28,375 bases of DNA from a virus. This document shows positions 1 through 7,906 of the stretch, in pieces. Both the position numbers and the translations under genes were made by a program. The notes below the pieces were generated by a model. That model had not been told where the DNA came from and ran no database searches. It was given only the letters and a program-made list of their open reading frames with translations. The DNA is taken from IMG/VR virus record IMGVR_UViG_3300046458_000134, positions 1-28,375 of that record, one strand, 5' to 3'. Each line of letters starts with the position of its first letter. The first letter of the stretch is position 1.

Positions 1-285
1 ATGGTTATTCATTTCAATGTAGATGGACATCTGGCCTGTGGTCACAAGGGCCAACACCTCACGGCGAGCCGCGAACTCAATCGCGTCAAGTGCCGCAGCT
101 GCCGCAATACCGATGCGTATAAACAAGCCCGCAAGGATCAACGCAATGCGGCACGCCGAGCGTCGCGCCAGACCAAAACCAGCCACAGCCTGGTGAACTG
201 GCGTACCGAGTGGCAGGAACGTCTCACTGCAATGGGCGGCCGCCAGCGTTTACCGCGCGGCTTTGCTCAACAACGCTTCGTTTGA
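1..285 (+). CDS. Small zinc-ribbon-like hypothetical protein
   Basis: A 94-aa protein of unknown function. The N-terminal half has Cys and His residues spaced like a small metal-binding knuckle (ACGH near residue 13, then CRSC near residue 31). The remainder is rich in Arg, Lys and Gln, which fits nucleic-acid binding. The ATG is the first base of the window, so the upstream region cannot be inspected and an earlier start cannot be excluded. The gene ends a few bases before a strong intrinsic terminator and is therefore the last gene of its unit. Similar small proteins occur in Pseudomonas genomes as far as I recall. Function is not assigned. Confidence 0.6.
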   Translation: MVIHFNVDGHLACGHKGQHLTASRELNRVKCRSCRNTDAYKQARKDQRNAARRASRQTKTSHSLVNWRTEWQERLTAMGGRQRLPRGFAQQRFV

Positions 286-291
286 CGCACA

Positions 292-322
292 AAAAAAGGG
301 TCGAATGTTTCGACCCTTTTTT
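292..322 (+). terminator. Rho-independent terminator
   Basis: An 8-bp perfect stem (GGGTCGAA / TTCGACCC, 298-305 and 309-316) with a 3-nt loop is flanked by an A tract on the left and a T tract on the right. It lies 6 bp after the stop of the first gene and could act in both directions. Confidence 0.9.
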
Positions 323-906
323 ATTCTCAGTCTCACGTCCGGAATCAGGTTTACAGCTTCTGATCTTTTTTCAGGATAACGTACTGGAATCAGCAAAAAG
401 GCGCAGTCAGCGCGGATACACGCTGACCTTCAAATTGTCTGTCTTCGATCAAGTCGAAAAAGGCGAGTTGAGTATAAAGAGGCTCAGGAGCGCTACGTGA
501 TTCAAGGCAAAGCGACCGTTCTGACGTGGTGACTCAAGCATGGTCGGCAAGATTGGAGTTCCAAGCGCATGCATCGGGTCGCAGAGGATGGAGCCTATGC
601 TCGACAAAAAACCGATTCGTTGTATCGTGACCACCCGCAACGTGTAGTTGGGCGTGGCGGCGCAGTGTTTTGTCGAATGTCTGATCCAAGTGATCCGCCG
701 GCGTGCGCGTTCGGCGCGGGCGGAGGATGTCAGGTTGTTTGGTACCTTGGAGTTGTTGGTCTGACGCGGGGGATTGGCTTGAGGTTCAGATGCTCTGATC
801 AGCTGTTTCTGCACAGAAGAATCCCACGACGGGCGGGACTAAAAATCAGACAGTGGCATCGTGTTAACATTAACGCTTAACCCGCGCTGGATGGAAAGTT
901 GCAAAA
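323..906. other. Intergenic region without a supported gene
   Basis: About 580 bp with only short open frames on either strand that show no recognisable protein and no good ribosome binding site. It presumably holds the promoter of the downstream surface-polysaccharide genes. I could not identify a convincing -35/-10 pair or operator. Confidence 0.5.
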
Positions 907-2085
907 ATGAATAGAGACACCTCTTTTTTGAACGGTATCCGAGCCTTCGCGGCTTTTTGGGTAGTCACCGGACACTGTTTCATTTGGGGCGGTTCATGGT
1001 TGGAGATGTCGGTTCCAGCACCCAAAATTGCTGTTGACCTCTTCATGGTTTTGTCTGGACTACTGATGGCTTATACCGTTCAGGCTCGTGAAACGACCGA
1101 GCCGATGTCAAACCCTGCCAACTGGCTACGGTTTTACGTGCGTCGTTATTTCCGATTGGCCCCTGCGTATTATCTTTGTCTGTTTCTAGTCGTCGCCCTC
1201 GCGCCAATTTATCTTGGTGGTTATACACATCTGCGCGAATTGAACCCCTCCCTCTGGCAAGGTGATTGGGTTTATGATCCAGCAAGAACAAATTACACCA
1301 TTGGCAATCTGCTGCTTCACATCTCGTTTCTATTCGGTCTTTTTCCCACCTATTCTTTCTCGACGTTTTTACCGGACTGGAGTCTCAGTCTGGAAATGCA
1401 ATTCTACGTCGTATTTCCTTTCATTTACCTGGCGATGAAGCGATTTGGCACGGGGAAAACAGCAATCGCGCTGGCGCTCTTCTCGTACGCATTCATGTGG
1501 CTATTTGACCAAGCGGTAGCCGCTGGCAAAGCCAATTTCTTTTTTGAACCCTCTATGTTGTTCTTCAAACTGCCGATATTTGTCGCGGGCATATTGATTT
1601 ATCGCGCCGCATCAATATCGAACTCATCGAAATGGCACAGAGCCGCTTACGTGTTATTGGCACTTCTAATGTGCACTAAGCTGGGCGACATTTACCGATA
1701 CCAAGTACTTTACCTCACCGCTCTGGTGGCGTTGATCGCAATCATGCTGGTGCCCTATCGTCCTGTAGCACGTTACTTGACTGTACTAGAGACGGTTTGC
1801 CGCAGCAGGGTTGTGACATTTATGTCAGATGTTTCCTATTCAGTGTATCTGTTCCATGGCCTATTCCTTGCCATCGTTGGCTCCCGGATCGGCATGGCGG
1901 CGAAGGGATCGGGATGGTCACTTATATCCGGCACGCTGGCAATTTGGCTAATCGTAATATTGCTCACCTATACCTTTAGCTATCTGGTTTACCGTTTCGT
2001 TGAGCTGCCTGGTATTGCCCTCGGCAAAACTATTGCCGGTCGCATAGGATCAACAAATGCTGCGGAAGCAAAAGTTAGCCAATAA
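907..2085 (+). CDS. Acyltransferase 3 family membrane protein
   Basis: A 392-aa integral membrane protein of the acyltransferase 3 (OafA/WecH-like) family, which moves acetyl or other acyl groups onto extracytoplasmic glycans such as O-antigen or exopolysaccharide. The N-terminus has the family pattern FLNGIRAFAAFWVV followed by GHCF, including the Arg (residue 12) and His (residue 23) usually held important for activity. About ten hydrophobic segments follow, with the SLSLEMQFYVVFP loop typical of the family near residue 155. The length is normal for single-domain members. The start is supported by GGAAAG about 10 bp upstream. A glycosyltransferase gene follows in the same direction, so a role in decorating a surface polysaccharide is likely. 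The exact substrate cannot be read from the sequence. Confidence 0.9.
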   Translation: MNRDTSFLNGIRAFAAFWVVTGHCFIWGGSWLEMSVPAPKIAVDLFMVLSGLLMAYTVQARETTEPMSNPANWLRFYVRRYFRLAPAYYLCLFLVVALAPIYLGGYTHLRELNPSLWQGDWVYDPARTNYTIGNLLLHISFLFGLFPTYSFSTFLPDWSLSLEMQFYVVFPFIYLAMKRFGTGKTAIALALFSYAFMWLFDQAVAAGKANFFFEPSMLFFKLPIFVAGILIYRAASISNSSKWHRAAYVLLALLMCTKLGDIYRYQVLYLTALVALIAIMLVPYRPVARYLTVLETVCRSRVVTFMSDVSYSVYLFHGLFLAIVGSRIGMAAKGSGWSLISGTLAIWLIVILLTYTFSYLVYRFVELPGIALGKTIAGRIGSTNAAEAKVSQ

Positions 2086-2123
2086 GCGGTTCTGGAAACA
2101 AGAAGATTTCCAGCATCAAAATT

Positions 2124-2147
2124 TTAACGGTGGCACGCCGCCGTTAA
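2124..2147 (+). terminator. Intergenic hairpin, possible terminator or attenuator
   Basis: TTAACGG (2124-2130) pairs with CCGTTAA (2141-2147), and a GGC/GCC continuation can extend the stem. It lies between the acyltransferase and glycosyltransferase genes. The following sequence (CTTTAAACC) is only weakly T-rich, so it may reduce rather than stop readthrough. Confidence 0.4.
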
Positions 2148-2174
2148 CTTTAAACCTTATGGACAGTTAGACGA

Positions 2175-4052
2175 ATGGAAAGATTGTTCCGTTTTTTCTC
2201 CGGCAAAAAAGCCAAAATCAACGCAACCGCGAACGAAACAGCTCCTGAACGAGTTGAGGAAACGCCAGTCAATGTGCAAAACGCCCATGCGTTAATGTGC
2301 GAGGCACTTCTCGACAAAGAGTTCTACTTGAAACAATACCCGGACATTCAGGCGGCGGGGGTCGATCCGCTTCAGCACTATATTGATGCAGGACATGGTG
2401 AAGGCCGTTACCCATTGAATCTGCGCTCCGCTGATGCGATGAAGAGAGTTTCTCTCGCACTGGAGCACAACTCATCGGATCAGATGGCGCTTACACTGCA
2501 TATCATTCTAGAGCTGGAAAGCGGAACCCATGAGCGGATTTCAGCCGCGGCTACGCTGTACAGTGATGCCTTGCCAGGCAGCACACCAGCGACATCTCTA
2601 GCAGGATATTTTGAACAGGCTGCCTCGTTCCTCTTTGGCTGCTGGATAAGGTACGAAAGCACAATAAGCATCGATGAGATCAAAGCGCTTACAGCAAAAC
2701 TCCTGTCGTTCTTTCCTGAGTCGCAGGTCCTTTCCGCGATATACGCAGATTTGCTGTTCGAGGCGGGGGAAATAAGCCTTGCAGAACAGGAATTTGCCAG
2801 GAACCCGGAGCTTCACGGCTTGCAACCCGAACTGGAGAGCATTTGCAGAAGCGCCAAAAATCAAATACTTGACGCAAAAGCAGTAAACACTGCGCCACCA
2901 TCAGAAACACGCCTCTTGCTCCTTGATTCAGCGTTCCCCTCGAAAATTTCATCTTTTCGCTATGGGGAGTTTTCCACCTATCTGACGTCGATTAAAGACA
3001 GCTCCGTGCAGACCCGCCCCGACGCAAAGCTGTTCAGCTTTGGCGAGCAGAGTGCACTTTCGAATCAGGTCGATGACTTCTGTAAAGCAAACGACATCAG
3101 CAAGGAAAGACTCCGGCGCTTCGATAGAAATCATATCGGCAACCCCAAGGTAGCCTATTGCGTATTCCTGAATCTTGCCGATATTTTCTTCACCCAGATT
3201 GGCGTGCCCTCAGCTGATCATCTTGTTTTCACGCTCTATCCAGGGGGTGGTTTTGCCCCCAATTACCCGCGATCCGATGAGTCGCTGCGGCGTCTCTGTG
3301 ATAACCCAAAGGTTAAAAAAATAATCACCACCCAGATAACCTCCTACCGGTATCTGATAGACAAGGGTTTCTGTGGTCCCGAACGAATAGTTCATATTTT
3401 TGGCGGAATCATCCCTGAACTGTATTCAGAGATGCCTCCCCTGCCGCGCTCTATCAATCATTCTGCCATCAACGTTTGCTTCGTTGCGCAGCGCTATTCG
3501 GCCATCGGTGCAGAAAAGGGCTATGACGTTTTTGCAGATGTTATTAAAGCTTTCTCGAACAACCCATCAATCAACTTCCATGTCGTCGGCGGGTTCGACG
3601 CGACAATAATAGATCTGGGCGATGCGCGTAACGTAACGTTTTATGGAACAAGGCCCGCAACGTTCTTCCCGGACTTCTATGCTTCCATGGATGTAATACT
3701 CTCGCCAAACATTCAACATTCCGCACTTGATCCAGCCTACCCGGAATCCTTTGATGGCTTCCCGACTACCTGTGTCGTCGAAGCGGGCCTGCAGGGCGTT
3801 GCGATGTTACTGACTGATTTCCAGAGCATGAACCAGAATCTTGATGGCTCCCGTATTTTCGCCCCTGAAGAGATGGAAATCATCAATCGTGATTACGCAA
3901 TGATCTGCGCTCGCCTCCAGTACTACATGGACAATCGAGAGGAACTTTACCAACTCGGCCAATCTGGACGCCGGGCCATCCTCCGAGAGTTCAGCTTCGA
4001 GCGCCAAATGGTTCCAAGAATCAAGCTACTTGAGAGCTACCTCGATACATAG
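2175..4052 (+). CDS. Glycosyltransferase, GT4-like, with N-terminal FYLKQYPD repeat motif
   Basis: A 625-aa protein. Near residues 40-75 it has the segment LLDKEFYLKQYPDIQAAG...HYIDAGHGEGRYP, a short module often found at the start of large Pseudomonas glycosyltransferases of lipopolysaccharide and polysaccharide clusters. The middle (about 80-330) is helical with no clear motif. The C-terminal 200 residues look like the nucleotide-sugar-binding half of a GT-B enzyme: VAQRYSAIGAEKGYDVF, then FHVVGGF, NVTFYGTRP, ASMDVILSP and FDGFPTTCVVEAGLQG, the last resembling the conserved E-x7-E-type region of GT4 enzymes. No signal peptide is seen. It lies 89 bp after the acyltransferase gene and ends just before an inverted repeat. 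Role: probable sugar transfer in surface-glycan assembly (inferred). Confidence 0.85.
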   Translation: MERLFRFFSGKKAKINATANETAPERVEETPVNVQNAHALMCEALLDKEFYLKQYPDIQAAGVDPLQHYIDAGHGEGRYPLNLRSADAMKRVSLALEHNSSDQMALTLHIILELESGTHERISAAATLYSDALPGSTPATSLAGYFEQAASFLFGCWIRYESTISIDEIKALTAKLLSFFPESQVLSAIYADLLFEAGEISLAEQEFARNPELHGLQPELESICRSAKNQILDAKAVNTAPPSETRLLLLDSAFPSKISSFRYGEFSTYLTSIKDSSVQTRPDAKLFSFGEQSALSNQVDDFCKANDISKERLRRFDRNHIGNPKVAYCVFLNLADIFFTQIGVPSADHLVFTLYPGGGFAPNYPRSDESLRRLCDNPKVKKIITTQITSYRYLIDKGFCGPERIVHIFGGIIPELYSEMPPLPRSINHSAINVCFVAQRYSAIGAEKGYDVFADVIKAFSNNPSINFHVVGGFDATIIDLGDARNVTFYGTRPATFFPDFYASMDVILSPNIQHSALDPAYPESFDGFPTTCVVEAGLQGVAMLLTDFQSMNQNLDGSRIFAPEEMEIINRDYAMICARLQYYMDNREELYQLGQSGRRAILREFSFERQMVPRIKLLESYLDT

Positions 4053-4067
4053 TCCATACAGCCAACT

Positions 4068-4109
4068 CCGCTCTATACAGAATCCGGCAACGGCGCCTGT
4101 ATAGAGCGG
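4068..4109 (+). terminator. Long inverted repeat after glycosyltransferase gene
   Basis: A perfect 13-bp inverted repeat, CCGCTCTATACAG (4068-4080) against CTGTATAGAGCGG (4097-4109), with a 16-nt loop, begins 15 bp after the stop codon. It is followed by CTTTGCAATTTTTACC, a discontinuous T run. It is most likely the terminator of the polysaccharide unit. Confidence 0.65.
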
Positions 4110-4164
4110 TCTTTGCAATTTTTACCGTTCGCCCCGGCAGAGATAATCGGCGGACTGCAACACC

Positions 4165-4393
4165 ATACGGCTACGACGAAAATCCCCTGATAGGCCAGCG
4201 CCTTGAGCAGGTAGGCAAACCCCTCTGCGAGCATCAAGCCGTACACGATTACCCCGACCACCAACGCCCACAGCAAATACGAACCGCGCACGCCAAAATG
4301 CCCGAAGAACGCCTGCATGTTCAACGTTGCCAGGTAGTAATTGGCGGTGTTGATCCGGGTTTGTGTCGCCCAGACAAACAGCAGTCCCCACAA
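4165..4393 (-). pseudogene. Fragment of a purine/cytosine permease (NCS1-type) gene
   Basis: The reverse strand encodes WGLLFVWATQTRINTANYY, then NMQAFFGHFG and LLWALVVGVIVYGLML...FAYLLKALAYQGIFVVA. This reads like an internal part of a nucleobase:cation symporter-1 family permease (cytosine/purine type). About 75 codons remain; there is no start, and the frame dissolves after VVA into unrelated sequence at the terminator of the neighbouring gene. A full permease has more than 400 residues and about 12 membrane segments, so this is a relic. It sits at the boundary between the polysaccharide genes and the tRNA-Leu-associated island and may mark the old chromosomal sequence disrupted by insertion or deletion. 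Confidence 0.65.
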
Positions 4394-4459
4394 GCTTCCT
4401 CAATCGCGCCTAGGTGATTTTGCGCAGCGTCGGCCAATGGCAATCCTTTCAAACCTGGT

Positions 4460-4695
4460 GCATCGCCTGTGGTTCGCCTTCCTTCAGCTTCTTTGCGAGG
4501 GAGGTTTGACGCGGCGCGCGAGGCTGCACGAGTAGAGAAAAAACGTTTGTAAGATCTTCGTGGCTGGGCCGGCGCTGACAAAAGCAGAAACAAGCGGCGA
4601 CATCATGCAGGCCAAGTACCAGCTCAGGAACTTCCGCAGTAATGAGCGAGAATTACATCTGGAAAGGATCGGCACAAAAATCAGCCCGACCAATT
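4460..4695 (+). pseudogene. 3' remnant of a second phage integrase gene
   Basis: Translation of pieces in shifting frames matches the C-terminus of the intact integrase at 16590-17621. LRGRFDAAREAARV aligns with LRRRFDLAREAAGV, DLRGWAGADK with DLRAKAGTDK, AETSGDIMQAKYQL with AESSGDILQARDQL, MSENYIWK with MTEQYIRN, and RIGTKISPTN with RKGKKVMPTK. An extra A in the AAAA run near 4580 shifts the frame inside ADK/AE, a TAA lies just before DLRG, and at least one more shift occurs before the active-site Tyr region. Only about the last 75 codons survive. Like the intact integrase, it ends shortly before a hairpin and a tRNA-Leu 3' fragment, so it is the right end of an older, related element. Confidence 0.75.
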
Positions 4696-4778
4696 AGGTC
4701 GCGGAGCAGACTCAAAAATTGCGGAAAACAAATAATAAGGGCCTGCATGAGAAACCTCACGCAAGCCCTTGATATTCA

Positions 4779-4836
4779 TGGTGCCCGAAGCCGGAATCGA
4801 ACCGGCACGCCCTACGAGCGGGGGATTTTAAGTCCC
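4779..4836 (-). repeat. Left att copy: 3' part of tRNA-Leu(UAA)
   Basis: On the reverse strand this reads from the anticodon stem (GGGACTTAAAATCCC, anticodon TAA) through the variable arm and T arm (GGTTCGATTCC) to CCA. The D arm and 5' acceptor strand are missing. It matches the copy at 17704-17761 almost perfectly but lacks one T in the variable-arm region. A short imperfect hairpin (AAGGGC...GCCCTT, 4737-4770) lies next to it, as at the right copy. Confidence 0.85.
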
Positions 4837-4877
4837 GAGTGGAAATCAATCAGGCCGCGCGTTGTGATAGGTTTTCT

Positions 4878-4948
4878 GGGCCGCAATCAAGCTCAAAAAC
4901 CTGCCATACAGCCCAATGTTTCCGCATTCCGTAAAACGATTGCGGCCC
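4878..4948. repeat. Inverted GGGCCGCAATC repeats near left att, possible integrase arm sites
   Basis: GGGCCGCAATC (4878-4888) is matched by its exact inverse GATTGCGGCCC (4938-4948). The core TTGCGG also occurs at 4719, 17624 and 17864 near the att sites. Clusters like this beside an att core can be arm-type binding sites for a tyrosine integrase or sites for an excisionase. The rest of 4837-5106 has no supported gene. Confidence 0.4.
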
Positions 4949-5106
4949 GAATAAAAGCTCTCAAATCCGCGTAGAATTTCTTATCTTATCGGCTACTGTA
5001 AACTCGTAGCATGCCGATTCTGCATGATTCAGCGGTTTGCCCTCCTCCGGCGTTCTGCCGACAATGAATCCCCTGCTACTCTGGTTTCTTCACGGAGGAA
5101 ACCAAA

Positions 5107-5316
5107 ATGCCGAACTCAGATCTGCTCCCTTCCCTGCTCTTCAAGATCAACGAAAATCAGCTTGCCCTCAAAGCCGCCATCATGGAGCTGTCGAACTGGG
5201 TCGAACAACGCGGATCGGCCGACGTCGCCGAGGATGTGCGCGGCGCGCTCTGGGCGATCGACAAGAACGAAGAGTTCATCAAGATGGCGCTTGCAGTGCT
5301 GATGACGCCCGACTGA
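5107..5316 (+). CDS. Hypothetical 69-aa helical protein
   Basis: A small soluble protein predicted to be mostly helical (LLFKINENQLALKAAIMELSNWVEQRG, then VAEDVRGALWAIDKNEEFI). The start is well supported by an ACGGAGGAA Shine-Dalgarno sequence 7 bp upstream. No cysteine motif, signal peptide or membrane segment is visible. Proteins of this kind are common near prophages and islands in Pseudomonas as far as I recall, but I know no function. It is the first gene inside the left end of the prophage, alone in its transcription direction with a 66-bp gap to the next small gene. Confidence 0.7.
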   Translation: MPNSDLLPSLLFKINENQLALKAAIMELSNWVEQRGSADVAEDVRGALWAIDKNEEFIKMALAVLMTPD

Positions 5317-5382
5317 CGAATAGTCGGCCAGAAATATCGTTCGGAGATATCTAGGAACACGACTAGGAGGCGTGAGGGTCAA

Positions 5383-5568
5383 ATGGACTTCATTTTCGAT
5401 TTGATAGCTCATCGTGTTGGCGTCTACGTACTGAGCCTCTTGAGCGGCGGCCGCTTCAAGGGAGAAAGTGGTTTTGCCTGGGGCTGGGCAGTTGTCGTCG
5501 GCGCGCTGATTCTGCTCTCTCCATTCGCAGCATTCATAGCCCTGCTCATCTACACCAGTGGCCCGTGA
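5383..5568 (+). CDS. Small membrane protein, 61 aa
   Basis: A short protein with an amphipathic N-terminal stretch (FDLIAHRVGVYVLSLLSGG) and a clear membrane helix at about residues 33-57 (WGWAVVVGALILLSPFAAFIALLIY). Both AGGAGG at 12 bp and GAGGG at 5 bp precede the ATG. It may be a small membrane gene of the prophage. A holin-like role is conceivable because no other holin is visible, but it is far from the lysis cassette and on the opposite strand, so I do not assign it. Confidence 0.55.
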   Translation: MDFIFDLIAHRVGVYVLSLLSGGRFKGESGFAWGWAVVVGALILLSPFAAFIALLIYTSGP

Positions 5569-5735
5569 AGTGATGTCTCGCATGGGTCAGTAACCGCACT
5601 TCGCGACAGGCGCCAATCGGCCAATAGCAGCCGCTCAGGAGTGGCGTCTTTCGACCCATAGCGGGCAACGGAACGAAGACCTCGCCGTCAGCTAATCTAT
5701 TTCAACGATAACGACGCTGAAGGCGAGGCAAGGGA

Positions 5736-6203
5736 ATGAAAATGGGATTTAGGGATGATCTAGTCTTCTCAATGGTTTTGATCGCTCTCGTTATCGTTTA
5801 CGCATCCAGTGGTGGCAACTCGCTTTACTTAGGCTTCTGGTATCTGATTGGAGTGCCAGTGGTAATGTTGCTTCCAGGCTTGATTCTACGTTCTCGGGCC
5901 CTGTTTCTAACTGGAACAACAGCCGCAGCGGTTGTCACTCTTCTGGTCTACATGGCGATCGTATCCAGCGCGGGGCGTGATGGTGGTCTCGTTGGGCTGG
6001 GTCATTTATTTTCGGTCCCGGGGATGGTCGTCGGCACAAGTGTTTCGGCTTGGTTGTTGAGGTTCCGTGTAAATACGAGCTTGCCATGGATTGTCGCGAG
6101 CTTTGCGTTTCTGGGAGCCGGCTTCGGTTTCATGATTGCTCAAGTTATCGTGTGCACCACCGCTATGTACTGCGGCGCACTATCGATGGGTGCTTGGAAT
6201 TAA
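5736..6203 (+). CDS. Four-helix membrane protein, unknown
   Basis: A 155-aa protein almost entirely of hydrophobic helices: about residues 8-25, 28-52, 58-78 and 88-108, plus 115-140 as a possible fifth. A Gly-rich region (SSAGRDGGLVGLGHLF) lies in the middle. The first ATG (5736) has GAGG 7 bp upstream; a second ATG two codons later also has AGGGA nearby, so the exact start is uncertain by two residues. It is not recognised as a known transporter or holin family. It stands alone between two stretches bearing a dispersed Pseudomonas intergenic repeat (5611-5633 and 6216-6239). Confidence 0.6.
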   Translation: MKMGFRDDLVFSMVLIALVIVYASSGGNSLYLGFWYLIGVPVVMLLPGLILRSRALFLTGTTAAAVVTLLVYMAIVSSAGRDGGLVGLGHLFSVPGMVVGTSVSAWLLRFRVNTSLPWIVASFAFLGAGFGFMIAQVIVCTTAMYCGALSMGAWN

Positions 6204-6289
6204 CTGAACAATCGTCCACTTCTGGCCGAAAGTAGCCGCAACGCTGCAGTTCGTCGCCTCACCCTCGCCCACCTACCCCGCCTAGATTA

Positions 6290-6305
6290 CTGTACATGCA
6301 TACAG
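6290..6305 (+). promoter_or_regulatory. LexA-type SOS box
   Basis: CTGTACATGCATACAG fits the CTGT-N8-ACAG consensus bound by gammaproteobacterial LexA, with near-perfect dyad symmetry. It ends 24 bp before the ATG at 6330, the usual place for a repressor site overlapping a promoter. A further TGTACAG half-site follows at 6310-6316. Confidence 0.7.
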
Positions 6306-6329
6306 CATTTGTACAGCGAACCCCTCAGC

Positions 6330-7055
6330 ATGAATTTCGACCAGGCAAAAAACCTACGGCTCCAGCGATGGCGCGCGACTCTCGACGATCAGGACTTCCG
6401 TATGCAAAACCCAGAGGGGCATCGGGAAACCCTCCACGAGATGGCAGCTACGCTCCTCGACGAGGGCCTGCTCGACCGGCTTGAGCAGTTCGACATGAAC
6501 GAGATGGCAGACGCCGCGTACTGGCACGCCGTCGAGGAGCTGCAGAACTCGCCCGAGCACTACCGCGGCGCCTCGATCTACGACGTCGTTCAGATCGACA
6601 ACGGGAATCTGCTGGGCACGAGAAGCCGGTCGATATTCAAGTTCGCCAACGACGAACCGCGCGGCGCTTCCTTCGCCTACGACGGGAAGGTCTACTCCGA
6701 CGCGGATGGTGTGCGACTGACCTTGGGGCTTTCCCGAAAGGTTGGGAAGATTTCAGGCTTAGTTCTGGAAATGAATGGGCGCCGGTACCAACTGATCGAG
6801 ACCGAACGAATGATCGGCGGGATCACGCACCGCCCTCTCTCTGATGCTGATGCCTTTCGGGCACTCATAGATGCGGCTCAGGTTGCCCAGGAGGAACGGG
6901 ATTTGCGCGCCTTTAAAAAGATGCGGCCTCACATCGAGTCGGCCGCCTTCTGCATGTGCCCTGCCTGCCTCAATCGTTTTGGAGCACGAGACGACTGTCC
7001 GACCTGCGCCGGGAAAGGTTTTGTGACGAAGCCGGCGCCACCTGGTTCACGCTGA
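6330..7055 (+). CDS. SOS-controlled prophage protein with C-terminal zinc knuckle, unknown
   Basis: A 241-aa protein read from the ATG at 6330. A longer frame begins at 6309 only 3 bp after the LexA box, so the later start is more likely. The N-terminal half is acidic and helical (LLDEGLLDRLEQFDMNEMADAAYWHAVEEL). The middle is beta-rich (RSIFKFANDEPRGASFAYDGKVY, then MNGRRYQLIE). The C-terminus carries CMCPAC...DCPTCAGKGF, two CxxC pairs like a DnaJ-type or rubredoxin-like knuckle. No enzyme motif is recognised. The LexA box implies induction by DNA damage, when prophages are normally induced, so a role in induction, DNA metabolism or anti-host activity is plausible but unproven. It stands alone on its strand, facing a convergent gene. 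Confidence 0.75.
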   Translation: MNFDQAKNLRLQRWRATLDDQDFRMQNPEGHRETLHEMAATLLDEGLLDRLEQFDMNEMADAAYWHAVEELQNSPEHYRGASIYDVVQIDNGNLLGTRSRSIFKFANDEPRGASFAYDGKVYSDADGVRLTLGLSRKVGKISGLVLEMNGRRYQLIETERMIGGITHRPLSDADAFRALIDAAQVAQEERDLRAFKKMRPHIESAAFCMCPACLNRFGARDDCPTCAGKGFVTKPAPPGSR

Positions 7056-7098
7056 GAGCTCATTCGAACTTCGCGGAAGGGATCAAAATTTCGGCGTT

Positions 7099-7815
7099 CT
7101 ATTTTACAACTTCCCCTGAGTAAATCCGGGTGCGGAAGCTTTGAAAGCTCCCACGACATATTTGTATCCATTTTTCATATTCATCTACGGCTTGAGAAAA
7201 GTTATGAAACTTATCCCTGATGAAACCAGCAATCTCCTGAGATGGATTTTGTGGATATCCCTCAAGAGTTAAAACAAGTCGTGCAATCGGTTCATTAAAG
7301 CGACCTTGGAAATTTAGAGTGGGGCGAAGAGTTTCACTAAACTCTTCGAGATGAGCATTCTCGGCTAGTATTCTGTCAAATCTGCGAACAGTCTTCGAAA
7401 CCTCATCTTGAAAAACTCTAACCTCGACTGCGAATTCAAGGGCTTTCTGTACATCAAGCCCTTCCGGGCCACCATTCCTGAGCAAATGCCCCTTCAAAAA
7501 TGCACTCCAGGCGTCTTCTTCCACAACTCGCTCAAGGCGGCTCAAGAATTCAATTTGATGCTGAATCCGCTTCTCGTGAGCTTGGAGAAGAAGCTGCTGA
7601 GAAAAGGTCTCTTTTATTATACGATTTTGCTCTTCAAGGGACTCTCGATGGTTATTTGCAACCAACTTCGTAGATTCCTCATGTTGTCGCCTTAGCTGTT
7701 CCGTTGACTGAGCGTGGTTCTCTGAAACTAATTTTAACTGCCATTTAGCAACGAGTATAGTTGCTACAGCTGCAACCACAGCACCGACTAAGGCACCTAG
7801 AAATCCTTCTAACAT
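7099..7815 (-). CDS. Single-TM coiled-coil cargo protein, unknown
   Basis: A 238-aa protein. The ATG at 7815 is chosen because the membrane helix begins directly after it (MLEGFLGALVGAVVAAVATILV, residues 1-22) and GGTGTGAG precedes it; the frame stays open upstream but with atypical sequence. After the helix comes a long charged coiled coil (about 25-100, Gln, Glu and Lys rich), then a helical domain (WSAFLKGHLLRNGG...RRFDRILAENAHLEEF) ending near YEKWIQICRGSF. The architecture recalls that of the putAbiC-like gene at 14085-14732. The base composition is visibly lower in GC than the lysis genes beside it, which suggests recent acquisition as a prophage cargo gene. A defence or superinfection role is possible but not shown. 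Confidence 0.7.
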   Translation of the reverse strand: MLEGFLGALVGAVVAAVATILVAKWQLKLVSENHAQSTEQLRRQHEESTKLVANNHRESLEEQNRIIKETFSQQLLLQAHEKRIQHQIEFLSRLERVVEEDAWSAFLKGHLLRNGGPEGLDVQKALEFAVEVRVFQDEVSKTVRRFDRILAENAHLEEFSETLRPTLNFQGRFNEPIARLVLTLEGYPQNPSQEIAGFIRDKFHNFSQAVDEYEKWIQICRGSFQSFRTRIYSGEVVK

Positions 7816-7906
7816 CTCACACCATTTTAGAAAAAACCTAAAGCTGCATAGTAGCCTATAAAATTGGCTCGGAGTGGTCTGTTCGAAGTACAATAATTAA
7901 TCAGGA

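Noticed and set aside
449-814. Reverse-strand 121-codon open frame
   Set aside because: No ribosome binding site, odd composition and no recognisable motif; treated as noncoding.
4779-4836. A functional tRNA-Leu gene
   Set aside because: The 5' acceptor strand and D arm are missing, so it cannot be a working tRNA; the same holds for 17704-17761 and for tRNA-Ser at 25458-25515.
4642-4974. Rightward 110-codon open frame across the left att
   Set aside because: It crosses the tRNA-Leu copy; only its first codons match integrase remains in a shifted frame.
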